A DNA stretch of 64,000 nucleotides from Gemmataceae bacterium (GCA_003136315.1 PLDW01000088.1:1-64000); one strand, 5' to 3'; positions 27,033 to 35,744 are shown, numbered from the stretch's first letter. Translations and numbers: made by a program. The notes: a model not told the origin generated them from the sequence alone.

Positions 27033-28730
27033 ATGCCCGCCGACACCCCACCAACCGCCGCTTCTCCGATCGAGCCGAACAATATCGGCCCAGCGCCGCG
27101 GCTTCCGGTGTGGAGGTACGTTGGTCGGCTCGCGCCGCTGATGGTGTGTTGGCTGGGTCTGGTCGTGTGGCTCGGGTGGCTCCTCTATGCACGGGCGAAC
27201 TGGACCCGTCAAACCGACGAGGCCGATATCCGCGAGTGGCTGGCCGAGACCCGGGTGTTCCGGAAATCGCTACCGGAGTTGGTGAAGGAATACGCCGAGA
27301 TCGCCGAAAGTCCGGCTGGCAGGGACGAGGAACGGCTACGGACCAAATACGACGAGATCGAGGCCCACCTGTCGGCCCTGGCCGAACCCACACGCATGTA
27401 TTCTGGGAGGCTCCCGCTCTTCCCGGAGGTGTACTTCCTGGGGATCGAGTACCCAGACCGCGGGCCGCCGACCGGCCGATCAGCGCACCCGGCCTGGTCG
27501 TCGCCCGTCCCTCGCCCCGGGGTCGACGCCAAGGCCAAGGTGCGGGCGGTCCTGTACGCTCCGGGGGACGGCCACGCCGCGATTCGGTGCGAATACGGGG
27601 TCCACACCAACCACCAGTTCGAGGAGGAGCAGAAAACTCGCCGCTCGTGGCAACTCCCGGCTGGTGGGGTTCTGGCACTTGGGTTCGGGCTGACGGGGTT
27701 CGTCGTCTACCGATTCCTCCGGCGGGAGCGACTGCGGGAAGTCCACGGCTGGGAGGTGAAGGTATCCTCCGAACATCGGGAGCGGGAGTTGCTTGCCGCG
27801 CAGGTCCGGCAGCAGGAGGCGGAACGCGAGACGCAGGAACTCAGCTCCAAACTGCTGGCGGGTGAGCTGGAAAAAGCGAAGATCGAGAGCCGGGCGGCAG
27901 AGGCCGAGCGGGCCGCGCTGGAGATGAAATCGCAGTTGTACGCCAGTATCGGGATCATGGCCGGGAGCTACGCCCATAATATCAAAAACCTACTCGTCCG
28001 ACCGAACGACCTGATCGCCCGGTGCATGGATGCGGAGGGTCTTCCCCGCGAGCAACACGGGATGCTGGAAGAGGTGCGGGCCACGCTGGGCACGGTGACG
28101 GAGCGGCTCCAGCAGATCCTTCGGACGGTCCGCCGCGATCCGAACCGGGCCGAACTGACGCGAGTGGACCTGACCGCCCTGCTCCGTGAGACGTACCGAA
28201 CGTGGGGGGAGATGGCCTGGGAGAAGTGGAAGGTCCGGCTGACGGCCGAGATCGCCGACGCCCCGCTGACGGTGAGTGGGGATGTATCGCATCTTCAGCA
28301 GGCGATTGAAAATCTGGTGTTTAACGCCCGTGATGCAACCTTCGAGATGCGAAACCACCTCCGGGAAGGTGCCCGCCGCGCACCGGGCCTGGATGCGGCC
28401 GGTCGGAAGCAGAAACTGATCGAGGCCGCGGCCTGGAAGGGCGAAGTGATCCTCCGCACCCGTCGGGAAGGCGACCGGGCCGTGTTAGAGGTGCAGGACA
28501 ACGGCATCGGGATGTCGGAGGAGGTCCGCCGGGACTGTCTGAAGACGCATTTCACGACGAAGCGTGACAACGCCCTGTATGAGGGTTACAGCGCCGGGAT
28601 GGGGCTGGGGCTCTCGTTCGTGGCGGTCGTCCTGGAGCACCACGGAGCAAGCCTGGAGATCGACTCGGCCCCGCTGCGGGGGGCGATCTTCCGGGTGCGC
28701 ATCCCGCTCGCTGGGAGCGAAGGGGCGTAG
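27033..28730 (+). CDS. Membrane sensor histidine kinase
   Basis: Two membrane segments (LAPLMVCWLGLVVWLGWLLYA and LPAGGVLALGFGLTGFVVYRFL) flank a ~150-residue extracytoplasmic region. A long coiled coil follows (ERELLAAQVRQQEAERETQELSSKLL...), then the phosphoacceptor in GSYAHNIKN, an N-box NLVFNARDATFE, the G1 box VQDNGIGMSEE and the G2 box GMGLGLSFV. It is a complete kinase core that should phosphorylate a response regulator, but none is encoded nearby. The start is uncertain: ATG 27033 is used here, while the ORF track begins at TTG 26994, which sits only 3 nt after GGAGG. Confidence 0.82.
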   Translation: MPADTPPTAASPIEPNNIGPAPRLPVWRYVGRLAPLMVCWLGLVVWLGWLLYARANWTRQTDEADIREWLAETRVFRKSLPELVKEYAEIAESPAGRDEERLRTKYDEIEAHLSALAEPTRMYSGRLPLFPEVYFLGIEYPDRGPPTGRSAHPAWSSPVPRPGVDAKAKVRAVLYAPGDGHAAIRCEYGVHTNHQFEEEQKTRRSWQLPAGGVLALGFGLTGFVVYRFLRRERLREVHGWEVKVSSEHRERELLAAQVRQQEAERETQELSSKLLAGELEKAKIESRAAEAERAALEMKSQLYASIGIMAGSYAHNIKNLLVRPNDLIARCMDAEGLPREQHGMLEEVRATLGTVTERLQQILRTVRRDPNRAELTRVDLTALLRETYRTWGEMAWEKWKVRLTAEIADAPLTVSGDVSHLQQAIENLVFNARDATFEMRNHLREGARRAPGLDAAGRKQKLIEAAAWKGEVILRTRREGDRAVLEVQDNGIGMSEEVRRDCLKTHFTTKRDNALYEGYSAGMGLGLSFVAVVLEHHGASLEIDSAPLRGAIFRVRIPLAGSEGA

Positions 28731-28954
28731 AGGGGGTGAGCGAGAGCCTGAACCAAGCCGACGCAGTGGGAGCAGCGGTGGGGCTGACTGCCCGACAGAT
28801 TCAAAAGGTATTGGCAGAAAACATGATAAAGTAAGACCAAACTGCCGGAATTATCCTATGGCCAGTCAGGAGTGCAACATTTTTCCTTGCCCGCTCCGAA
28901 TCACCTGATGCTAGAGTTCATATGTTCAGTTTCCGACACTCAGGGGTAATTCCC

Positions 28955-29230
28955 GTGACCGACGCATATGTGAGATCTTTTCTCGACTGGCTGACGGCAG
29001 GAGGAGGGCGGGTGGAATTCTCCATTTTCTACCCATCGGGGGCGACGGGCGACAAACCGGATTTCTACCTCAACCGCGAACGGCTGACGTTTGAAAACCT
29101 GAAACAGCAAGAGCTGAGATGGCTGGAGGATACCGGGCAAGAACGTAAGCCGAATACGATCGCGGGGTTGATGCAGCGTTCTCTTCAAACGGTTTTGGAC
29201 AACGGATGCTCCTACCCGCCACGCTCCTGA
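28955..29230 (+). CDS. Small hypothetical protein
   Basis: A 91-aa open frame (MTDAYVRSFLDWLTAGGGRVEFSIFYPSGATGDKPDFYLNRE...) starting at a GTG with AGGGG 9 nt upstream; an ATG at 28922 in the same frame is the alternative. I do not recognise the family. It is followed 12 nt later by a perfect 22-bp palindrome, which supports it being a real transcription unit. Confidence 0.45.
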   Translation: MTDAYVRSFLDWLTAGGGRVEFSIFYPSGATGDKPDFYLNRERLTFENLKQQELRWLEDTGQERKPNTIAGLMQRSLQTVLDNGCSYPPRS

Positions 29231-29241
29231 TTCTGGCTGGA

Positions 29242-29287
29242 AACGAAGAAGCCCAGTTGAGTCCAGACTCAACTGGGCTTCTTCGTT
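29242..29287. terminator. Perfect 22-bp palindrome, probable terminator
   Basis: AACGAAGAAGCCCAGTTGAGTC (29242-29263) and its exact complement (29266-29287) are separated by CA only. It lies just after the small hypothetical gene. There is no T-run beyond TT, so it may act by stem strength alone or be an intergenic repeat. Confidence 0.55.
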
Positions 29288-29412
29288 GGGTGAACTACTG
29301 GGCGAACAAACCATAAGCCCATCGCAAATGAGGGAGTGTGATCTCGCCTTTGCGCCTGAGTCACGAGACAATCGCCGCAATTCGTCGATGAACACGATGA
29401 GGTCAGTTGTCC

Positions 29413-29515
29413 TTACCTCGAAGAGGTTTCACAACAAAGCCCAGAGTCGCGCTTCGCGCACTCTGGGGAACCTTCCGTCTTTATTCTTTTACCGCGAAGC
29501 GGTTATACAAGGTAG
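29413..29515. repeat. REP repeat F, left flank of the RAYT gene
   Basis: TTACCTCGAAGAGG, then AAAGCCCAGAGTCGCGCTTC...ACTCTGGG, then ACCGCGAAGCGGTTATACAAG. Each part is a palindrome. These units are mirrored on the right side of the gene at 29985-30240. Confidence 0.85.
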
Positions 29516-29516
29516 A

Positions 29517-29972
29517 CTAGTCCCACACGTAACGCTCGTCGTATTCGGCATTGTATTTCGCCAACACGCGACGAAATTTCTCCTGGAATGTCTCGGTCTT
29601 GTGGTGCTCTTCTTGATTGGCGATGTAGGCTTTCAGCGCATCGAGATGGCTTGGGCTGATCGAAAACGCCCCGTATCCCTGTTGCCAGTAGAAAGACGTC
29701 AGATCGGGCGATTGTTCCTTGATCCATTTGGACGATTCGCGTTTGAGTTCTCGGATCAGGCCGGGAATCGTAACCGTTTTCCCCTGCTTGCAGAGAATAT
29801 GCACATGGTCCTCGACGCCGCCGACGATCAACGCCGGGCAGTCGAGATTGCGGCATGTGCCGGCCAGATAAGCATGTGCCTTTTCTCGAAAGGCAAGGTT
29901 CTGGAAAAACCGTGCCCTGTTCTTGGTCGAAAACACGAGATGCAAGTAGACTTGCGCGAGTGACTGCGGCAT
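29517..29972 (-). CDS. REP-associated / IS200-like tyrosine transposase (Y1)
   Basis: The 151-aa protein is a Y1 HUH transposase. HLVFSTKNRARFF opens the fold, GGVEDHVHILCK carries the HUH histidine pair, and the late helix DALKAYIANQEEHHKTETFQEKF has the nucleophilic Tyr. Its gene is bracketed by inverted copies of small palindromes (CTTGTATAACCGCTTCGCGGT on one side, the complement on the other), with additional REP units to the right. In RAYT systems the transposase acts on such palindromes in single-stranded DNA. It looks complete and could be active. Confidence 0.88.
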   Translation of the reverse strand: MPQSLAQVYLHLVFSTKNRARFFQNLAFREKAHAYLAGTCRNLDCPALIVGGVEDHVHILCKQGKTVTIPGLIRELKRESSKWIKEQSPDLTSFYWQQGYGAFSISPSHLDALKAYIANQEEHHKTETFQEKFRRVLAKYNAEYDERYVWD

Positions 29973-29984
29973 TGATCAGCCTCC

Positions 29985-30240
29985 CGTCTTGTATAACCGC
30001 TTCGCGGTAAAAAGCTGGGGCAGGCAACCAGCTACCCAGGGTGCGCGAAGCGCGACCCTGGGCTTTCTTGTGCAACCTCTTCGAGGTAGCCGAGGGCAGG
30101 TGATCGATTAACCAGAGTGCGCGAACGCAACCCTGGGTTTTGTTATGTAGCCACTTCGAGGTAATAAAGAGCAGACAACCCTCTACCCAGGGTGCGCGAA
30201 ACGCGACCCTGGGCTTTCTTGTGCAACCTCTTCGAGGTAA
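29985..30240. repeat. REP repeat F, right flank, three units
   Basis: CTTGTATAACCGCTTCGCGGT mirrors the left flank. Three related units follow, each with ...CCCAGGGTGCGCGAA..CGCGACCCTGGG... and (C)CTCTTCGAGGTA, near 30037-30091, 30112-30163 and 30186-30240. The middle one has diverged most. The outer ends, TTACCTCGAAGAGG and CCTCTTCGAGGTAA, are perfect complements, so the whole 29413-30240 element has inverted termini. Confidence 0.85.
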
Positions 30241-30315
30241 GACAACCGACTGACTCGCCTTCACAGGGAATCACGGCGTTTCTATCGCGTCAGTGACGCC
30301 AATCTGCCGCCCCCC

Positions 30316-32175
30316 TCACTCCCCCGGGATCGGCCAGACGTAGCCGAGCCGGCGGATCGCCTTCCGCACCGCGGCGAGATCGGACTCCGGGACGACGAGC
30401 GTCCGGTCCCCGGCCAGGAGACACTTTCCCTTCAACTGTCGGTCGTTGACCAACTCCGCCGCGACGTGTGCATCCGCGCACTCGATCAACCGGGCCGGTC
30501 CGCCGTCCTTGAGTAACTCGACCTTCCGGCGTAGGTCGCTCAGGAACGTCTCGACCGCGGGCGGAATGTCGCCCGCAATTCGGGTCGCCAGGAACTCGGT
30601 CAGCTCCTCGACCCGGCCACCTTGCTCGACCACTCCTCGGATCTTCTCACCTGACAACTTCCATACCATCGGCGATGTTTCGTCGGCGAACCGCTCCAGG
30701 GTCAGCCGGTCCGCAACGGGCGGCGGGTGGGTCGCGACCACGTCCAGGTTCGCCAACACTCGCAGATCGTCTGTGACTTGTGGGGCCGTTGGCCGATATT
30801 CCTCCGCCAGACCCAGACACCACGCCCCCAGCGCATTGATTCGCACGGAGAGCAGTCCGTCGTAGCGGCTGAGGAAGGACAGGTCATCCGCTCCCCAGCG
30901 GCCCCAATAATCACCTCGGGCACCCAGCGGTGAAATGTAGGCCACATCGATGAGCCCGGTTGTCGCTGCGTACTCGAACAAAAACGCCAGGATGTATCGC
31001 CCCTGAATCTGCTGCCAGGTGTCACCGTGGCCGTTGGAGAAGCTCCCGTAACCCTTTTCGCAGAGGTAGAGATCCCAGTAACCCCCATCCCCGGCGGTCA
31101 TCGCAAATTCACGCTCGGTTGCGTGTAGGAACCGCCAGAAGTCGTCGATCTTGAACCACTCACCCGGCGGACAGTCCTTGATCGCTTCAAGGATCACCTT
31201 GCGGCGATTCGCGACCGCGCTCAATCGCGCCTTGCCCTGTCCCTTGATCGCCTCCACCCGCGAGAACTCGTCGAGAAGTGTCGACTTCACCCATGCGGAC
31301 CAGATTTTCTTTAGCGTCGCGGCGGGTGCCTTGCTCAGGGCTTCCCGCCCGGTCGGAGTGAGCTTGAGGATATCGCCGCGCTTCTCGGCGAGTCCCGCGG
31401 CCTGGGCCAACATCGGCCACGCGAACGCCTTGATTGCCAGATCCTCGGGAGGTTCATTTTCGTATACGATCCCGTCCTCGGGGGTGTAGAAATCGCCGCC
31501 GGTCAGCACCCCCGCGACTGCCTTTCGACTGGCATCGGTGGGGGTTTGCTTCTTGTCGGTAACCCGGACCTTGCCAGCATCGATGAGCCGGAGAATCGCG
31601 GCCAGATCGGCCTCGGCCTCGCGGGCCGTCTCTCGAATCCGAACCGGTTCCGGTTCCTCGGGTTCCTTTTGCCCCCAACTCGATCGGGGGAGGGAGTGCG
31701 TGGCCGGCGACTCCGTGGAAGTCTTGATGCGGAATGGGTCTGGGGGTGGGACAAACGTCAGCAGAATCTTCCGGACATCAGTCGGCAAGCAATTGTACTT
31801 GGGAAAGAACAGGACGAGGGGAGTGGGGCGAGATCGCCGCGATTCGGACCAACTGGAGTTCGACTTCCCACTCGATACGGACCAGGATGGTTCCTGGCCG
31901 TACTTGGCCTCGAATGCAATCTCGGAGTAGATGCCGTTCGGGTCGTGGGTCGCCTCGCGGACGGCGAACTGGGCAAGGGGTTCGAGCTGGTCGTAAAGCT
32001 GGCGGACGCGGGCCGGATCGGTCATCGCCCCGACCACAACGGCGACGAGTTCGCCCTTCCTCTTCGGCGGATCGGAGACGAGCATGGCCGCCAGTGGCCG
32101 CAGGCTGTCGACCGTGAGCTCGTCAAACTCCAACTGCGCGGGCAGTGGCCCGCTGTCCTGGCTGCCTCGCGCCAT
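30316..32175 (-). CDS. Helicase-C-3 (XPB/Ssl2 N-terminal-like) domain protein
   Basis: The 619-aa protein ends in LTEFLATRIAGDIPPAVETFLSDLRRKVELLKDGGPARLIECADAHVAAELVND...LLAGDRTLVVPESDLAAVRKAIRRLGY. This matches the domain that accompanies XPB/Ssl2-type helicases (Helicase_C_3) but occurs alone here. There is no Walker box. An earlier winged-helix-like part (residues 240-300) is likely. The role is unknown, perhaps DNA binding or repair. AAGGAG lies 6 nt before the ATG. It sits between two RAYT/REP loci. Confidence 0.7.
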   Translation of the reverse strand: MARGSQDSGPLPAQLEFDELTVDSLRPLAAMLVSDPPKRKGELVAVVVGAMTDPARVRQLYDQLEPLAQFAVREATHDPNGIYSEIAFEAKYGQEPSWSVSSGKSNSSWSESRRSRPTPLVLFFPKYNCLPTDVRKILLTFVPPPDPFRIKTSTESPATHSLPRSSWGQKEPEEPEPVRIRETAREAEADLAAILRLIDAGKVRVTDKKQTPTDASRKAVAGVLTGGDFYTPEDGIVYENEPPEDLAIKAFAWPMLAQAAGLAEKRGDILKLTPTGREALSKAPAATLKKIWSAWVKSTLLDEFSRVEAIKGQGKARLSAVANRRKVILEAIKDCPPGEWFKIDDFWRFLHATEREFAMTAGDGGYWDLYLCEKGYGSFSNGHGDTWQQIQGRYILAFLFEYAATTGLIDVAYISPLGARGDYWGRWGADDLSFLSRYDGLLSVRINALGAWCLGLAEEYRPTAPQVTDDLRVLANLDVVATHPPPVADRLTLERFADETSPMVWKLSGEKIRGVVEQGGRVEELTEFLATRIAGDIPPAVETFLSDLRRKVELLKDGGPARLIECADAHVAAELVNDRQLKGKCLLAGDRTLVVPESDLAAVRKAIRRLGYVWPIPGE

Positions 32176-32196
32176 GATTTGCTCCTTCCCGTCTGC

Positions 32197-32551
32197 CTAT
32201 CCATTATCCCCAACTGCTGCATGTGAGGCCTGACCAAGCCGGGTGCCATGCCCACGGCTTTGCGTGGGCATGAAGGCACTGTGACGAATCAGGAACTTCC
32301 CAGGCACTGGCAACGGTTCCCGATCGATCCGCAGCGGCCCAACACGGATTGCCGAATCATCCGCCGCTAGTGACCAAATCCCGTCCTCCGCTTTCGCATA
32401 CAACCGGCTACGTACAGGATTATTGTGCAGCTACTCGATCTGCCCGAAGGCTGCTTTCATGCCCACGCAAAGCCGTGGGCATGGCACCCGGCTGTAGGAA
32501 ACCTGGAGAGTTTGGTCGGGCTCCGATGCAGAAGCTGTGGGTAATGGATAG
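32197..32551. repeat. Inverted REP pair G around a RAYT remnant
   Basis: CCGGGTGCCATGCCCACGGC... (32239-32274, 36 nt) is an exact inverted copy of 32456-32491, and each copy is itself a hairpin (CATGCCCACG/CGTGGGCATG). The similarity extends outward: CTATCCATTA.CC and CTGCAT reappear, complemented, near 32530-32551. The enclosed DNA contains the transposase remnant described separately. Confidence 0.85.
32276..32455 (-). pseudogene. C-terminal remnant of a REP-associated transposase
   Basis: The minus strand reads QIE-stop-LHNNPVRSRLYAKAEDGIWSLAADDSAIRVGPLRIDREPLP. RAYT proteins typically end ...IEYLHNNPVR.GLV..PEDW.WSSA...., followed by a PLRIDR-like tail, so a TAG has replaced the Tyr codon and the rest of the gene is gone. 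Its position inside the mirrored REP pair fits a dead RAYT/REP locus. Confidence 0.65.
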
Positions 32552-32587
32552 CCGGTCAGCGCAAACCCGCCGAGGGTGGAAGCCGCG

Positions 32588-34162
32588 TCAACTATCGAGC
32601 CCGGCCCCGAAGTCGTCGTCGTCGATCGGTTTCGGGGTGGGTATCAGTCGGGCGGCCGGGACACCAATCGGTGTCGTCTGAGCCAGGGGGGGTGGTGCAG
32701 CCTCGGTCTCGGTGGGTTTCCGTCGACCGCCCCCCCCGGTGCGGGAGGACGCGGCCGTGGTGCGGGTCCGCTTGGGTGCTTCCCCGGCTGGCTTCTCAGT
32801 GGCGGCTGGCTTCGCAGCAGCGGCTGGCTTCGCAGCAGCGGCTGGCTTCGCCGAACCCGTGGATTTGGCGGGTGTACTCGCTTTTGCCGGACCGGCGGAG
32901 CGGGGGGCAGCCGGTGTCTTCGGAGTGGGGGTCGGTTTCGGGACCGCCTTCCGTGGGGAATACGACGGCACCTCGTCAACATCGTCGAACAAGTCAATCT
33001 CGTCGGCCAGAGCCCTGCCGAGCGGCCGATCCTCTTGAGCAGGGGCATCGGGTTCGGGTTCGTCCCTTGGTGGGGGAACCGGCAGCACGGGCGGTCGAGC
33101 GCGAGTTGGCTCAACGGCCGGCGGGCGGCCCCGGGCGGATTCGGTGGCCGGGGTCGGAGTTGGCTGCGTTGCGGGAGCCTGAACTGGGGGGACTGCGGCT
33201 CGGCCGCCCTTTGGCCGGTCCGGCGGAGTTGCCCGGCCACCCGCAGGGAGGGCCTCACGAACTGGTGGGGCAGGGTCGCGGCCTGGTTCCCGCGCCCCAT
33301 TCGCGGGGGGTCGGTCCTTCCGTTCTTCTGGCAGGGGCACCCGGGCCGACTTCGGCGATCCCCCATTCACCGGAAGCGACGGCCCGGCCTTCATCTCCAG
33401 CCCAAATCGGCTGACGATGTACATCCCGCTCCCCTTGTGTTTCTCAATCTCAACCAGCCCGTCTTTCTGGGCGTCTTCCAACATCTCGCTGAACGTGCGG
33501 TAGCCGTAGTACTCTTCGTTGAACGATGGCTTCTTCCGCTTCATCGTGTCCTTCACCATCGATGAGTAGATCACGTCCTTGTTCTCCCGCCGCAGGGCCA
33601 GGAGCGAGTCGAGCAAGAGGGCGAAGACTTTCCGCTTTTTCTCGGGAATCTGCTCGTTCACCGCAACCGGGATGATCGGAGCCCGGTCCAGATCCTCGTA
33701 GTAAATGAACTCGTCGCAATTGTCCCGCAACAGATCGGATGTGGCATCGACGAGCCCCAGCCCAATCACGTGCTTGCCGAGTTCCTTGAGCTTCGACACC
33801 AGGGGGGAGAAATCACTGTCTCCGGAGACGATCACGAACGTGTCGATGTGGTCCTTCGAGTACGCCAGGTCGATGGCATCCACCACAAGCCGGATGTCGG
33901 CCGAATTCTTCCCCGAGACTCCCCGTCGGGGGATCTCCACCAGCTCGATGGCCGCCTCGTGGAGGCCCCCCGTGTACATCCCGAACCGGCTCCAGTCGGC
34001 GTACGCCTTCTTGGCGACGATTTTCCCCTTCTCGACAAGGCGTTCGAGCACCTTACTGATCTCGAACTTGTCCCGGCGATTGTTGAACCCCAGACCCATG
34101 TTCTCGAAGTCGATGAACACGGCCAGTGAGCGCTCGCCGTCCCCGGCCCGGTGCGGTTTCAT
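32588..34162 (-). CDS. NYN-domain protein with LOTUS-like domain and Pro/Ala-rich tail
   Basis: Residues 10-165 form an NYN (PIN-like) ribonuclease fold. SLAVFIDFENMG, KNSADIRLVVDAIDLAY and FVIVSGDSDFSPLVSKLKELGKHVIGLG hold the conserved Asp residues. Residues 180-260 (VFALLLDSLLALRRE...YYGYRTFSEMLEDAQKDGLVEIEKH) resemble the OST-HTH/LOTUS RNA-binding domain often fused to NYN. The remaining half is Pro/Ala/Lys-rich, with repeats of AAAKPAA, and is probably disordered. Such proteins are thought to cut or bind RNA. The ATG start is conventional. Confidence 0.85.
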   Translation of the reverse strand: MKPHRAGDGERSLAVFIDFENMGLGFNNRRDKFEISKVLERLVEKGKIVAKKAYADWSRFGMYTGGLHEAAIELVEIPRRGVSGKNSADIRLVVDAIDLAYSKDHIDTFVIVSGDSDFSPLVSKLKELGKHVIGLGLVDATSDLLRDNCDEFIYYEDLDRAPIIPVAVNEQIPEKKRKVFALLLDSLLALRRENKDVIYSSMVKDTMKRKKPSFNEEYYGYRTFSEMLEDAQKDGLVEIEKHKGSGMYIVSRFGLEMKAGPSLPVNGGSPKSARVPLPEERKDRPPANGAREPGRDPAPPVREALPAGGRATPPDRPKGGRAAVPPVQAPATQPTPTPATESARGRPPAVEPTRARPPVLPVPPPRDEPEPDAPAQEDRPLGRALADEIDLFDDVDEVPSYSPRKAVPKPTPTPKTPAAPRSAGPAKASTPAKSTGSAKPAAAAKPAAAAKPAATEKPAGEAPKRTRTTAASSRTGGGGRRKPTETEAAPPPLAQTTPIGVPAARLIPTPKPIDDDDFGAGLDS

Positions 34163-34284
34163 CCCGTTGCAACCCCTGGAGAGGTTCGTCCTGTGGCGCG
34201 GGAAGGCGGTCAGACACGCCGCCCTCTCCCCTATTGTGCAAAATCCCAGCCAGGGTTGACAATGCGACCCGGTCAGGTTGATTG

Positions 34285-34335
34285 GGCCGGGGAACCGGTT
34301 CCGGGTGGAATAACCCCTTGGAACCGGTTCCCCGG
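34285..34335. repeat. 17-bp inverted repeat upstream of the SDR gene
   Basis: GCCGGGGAACCGGTTCC (34285-34301) and its exact complement (34319-34335) surround a 17-nt centre. A second small hairpin, GCCCGCC-AAAAGTC-GGCGGGC, lies at 34446-34466. They could be a terminator or attenuator for the genes on either side. No other feature is seen in 34163-34493. Confidence 0.5.
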
Positions 34336-34493
34336 CTCGCCCGAACGGCTAAAACAAGAGCACAATGCGGGTCAACGGCCGGCCGGTGAGTGTCGGGCCG
34401 GATGCCCAACGGCACGGATATCGGCCGTCGGGTTCACGCCGCGACGCCCGCCAAAAGTCGGCGGGCACAACGACCTCACCAGGGGGCTCAATC

Positions 34494-35249
34494 ATGGCGG
34501 AGTTGTTCCGATTAGACGGCAAGGTGGCAGTGGTGACCGGTGGCGGGCAGGGAATCGGGGAGGCGATCTGCCAACGACTCTCGGCAGCCGGGGCGAAGGT
34601 CGGTGTGTTCGACATGTCGGCCGACAATGCCTCCCGCGTGGCCAAAGCCATCGACGGGGTGCCACTCATCGGCGACCTGACAAAGGAAGCCGACCTCGAT
34701 CGTATCTTCCGAGAGATCACGACCAAGATCGGGCCAGTCGATATCCTGGTCAACAACGCGGGGGTGGCCAGCCGCAAGGGCCGCGACGTACCGATCTGGG
34801 AAAGTGATCGAGAAGACTGGGAATTCGTCTTCAACATCAACGTAACCGGGCTCGTGTTGTGCTGCAAGGCCGTACTCCCGGGGATGATCGAGCGACGATA
34901 TGGGCGGATCGTGAACATCGCGAGTATCGCCGGGAAGGAAGGCAATCCCAAGATGGGGCCGTACTCCGCCAGCAAGGCAGCGGTGATCGCGCTGACCAAA
35001 TCGATGTCGAAGGAACTGGTCGGGAAAGGGGATATTTGCGTGAACAGCGTCTCCCCGGCGGTGATCCAGACTCCGATCCTGGACCAACTCAGTCCAGAGC
35101 AGATCAAGATGATGCTCAGCAAGATCCCGCTTGGTCGGACCGGAAAACCAGAGGAGGTGGCGGCACTCGTTCACTTCCTCAGCAGCGCCGATTGTAGCTT
35201 CACAACCGGGTTCTGCTTCGACATCAGTGGCGGCCGAGCGACCTACTGA
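34494..35249 (+). CDS. Short-chain dehydrogenase/reductase (SDR)
   Basis: A 251-aa classical SDR: the cofactor loop TGGGQGIG at residues 15-22, the LVNNAG structural motif, the catalytic Ser in NIASIAG, and the YSASK catalytic Tyr-Lys. It is an NAD(P)-dependent oxidoreductase resembling 3-ketoacyl-ACP reductase-like and sugar/alcohol dehydrogenases; the substrate is unknown. I start at ATG 34494, with AGGGGG 8 nt upstream, since the glycine-rich loop must be near the N-terminus. A repeat B copy follows the gene. Confidence 0.9.
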   Translation: MAELFRLDGKVAVVTGGGQGIGEAICQRLSAAGAKVGVFDMSADNASRVAKAIDGVPLIGDLTKEADLDRIFREITTKIGPVDILVNNAGVASRKGRDVPIWESDREDWEFVFNINVTGLVLCCKAVLPGMIERRYGRIVNIASIAGKEGNPKMGPYSASKAAVIALTKSMSKELVGKGDICVNSVSPAVIQTPILDQLSPEQIKMMLSKIPLGRTGKPEEVAALVHFLSSADCSFTTGFCFDISGGRATY

Positions 35250-35256
35250 GCCGCTG

Positions 35257-35320
35257 CCGGTGGTATCGCTGCGCTTAACCACCGGCTAATCGCTGTGACC
35301 CTTCCAGGGTCATTTCGACC
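35257..35320 (+). repeat. Dispersed palindromic repeat B, copy 3
   Basis: CGGTGGTATCGCTGCGCTTAACCACCGGCTAATCGCTGTGACCCTTCCAGGGTC; the palindrome CCGGTGGT...ACCACCGG is well kept. It matches the minus-strand copy at 10599-10653. Confidence 0.75.
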
Positions 35321-35350
35321 TTAGGCACACTGTTTAGCCAACGTAACCGC

Positions 35351-35722
35351 TCAACCCAGCGCATCGAGTTGGGCGATGAGCTTCTTGGGTGCAATGGCCC
35401 GGTAGCTCTCTTCCACCCAGGCGAGGAGCTGGTTGATATCGGGCCGGTCGCCCGGGGAAAGCGTGAGCGTCACCCACCCACTCTTCCCGAGCCCATACCC
35501 GGTCGGCGCTGCGTTGGGCAGGGTCAGTGCTTCGACGTGTGAGGTGGGGAGTTTCACGCTAAACGTCAAGTTGCCTTCGCCAGTGTCTCGCCCGAGTGTG
35601 ACGAAAATCTTCTTGTTCACTTTCGCCACCGATTCGCCCCAGGGGAAGTCCTCGACAGCTCCTGGGAGACGCAAAGCGAACTCGCGGATCGCGTCGGCAG
35701 CTTCCTGTGCCAGGCTCTTCAT
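35351..35722 (-). CDS. MmcQ/YjbR family DNA-binding-fold protein
   Basis: The 123-aa protein has the family layout: an N-terminal helix, LPGAVEDFPWGESVAKVNKKIFVTLG, then LTFSVKLP, GYGLGKSGWVTLTL and a C-terminal LLAWVEESYRAIAPKKL. These proteins have a CyaY-like or double-wing fold; the name reflects one member and the function is unknown. Length and ends are normal. Confidence 0.85.
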   Translation of the reverse strand: MKSLAQEAADAIREFALRLPGAVEDFPWGESVAKVNKKIFVTLGRDTGEGNLTFSVKLPTSHVEALTLPNAAPTGYGLGKSGWVTLTLSPGDRPDINQLLAWVEESYRAIAPKKLIAQLDALG

Positions 35723-35744
35723 GGGTGACTCGGGCTTGAGTGAA

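Noticed and set aside
28736-28834. 32-aa ORF directly after the histidine kinase (GTG start)
   Set aside because: Reads like a peptide, but the ribosome site touches the start codon and there is no family. Too weak to call.
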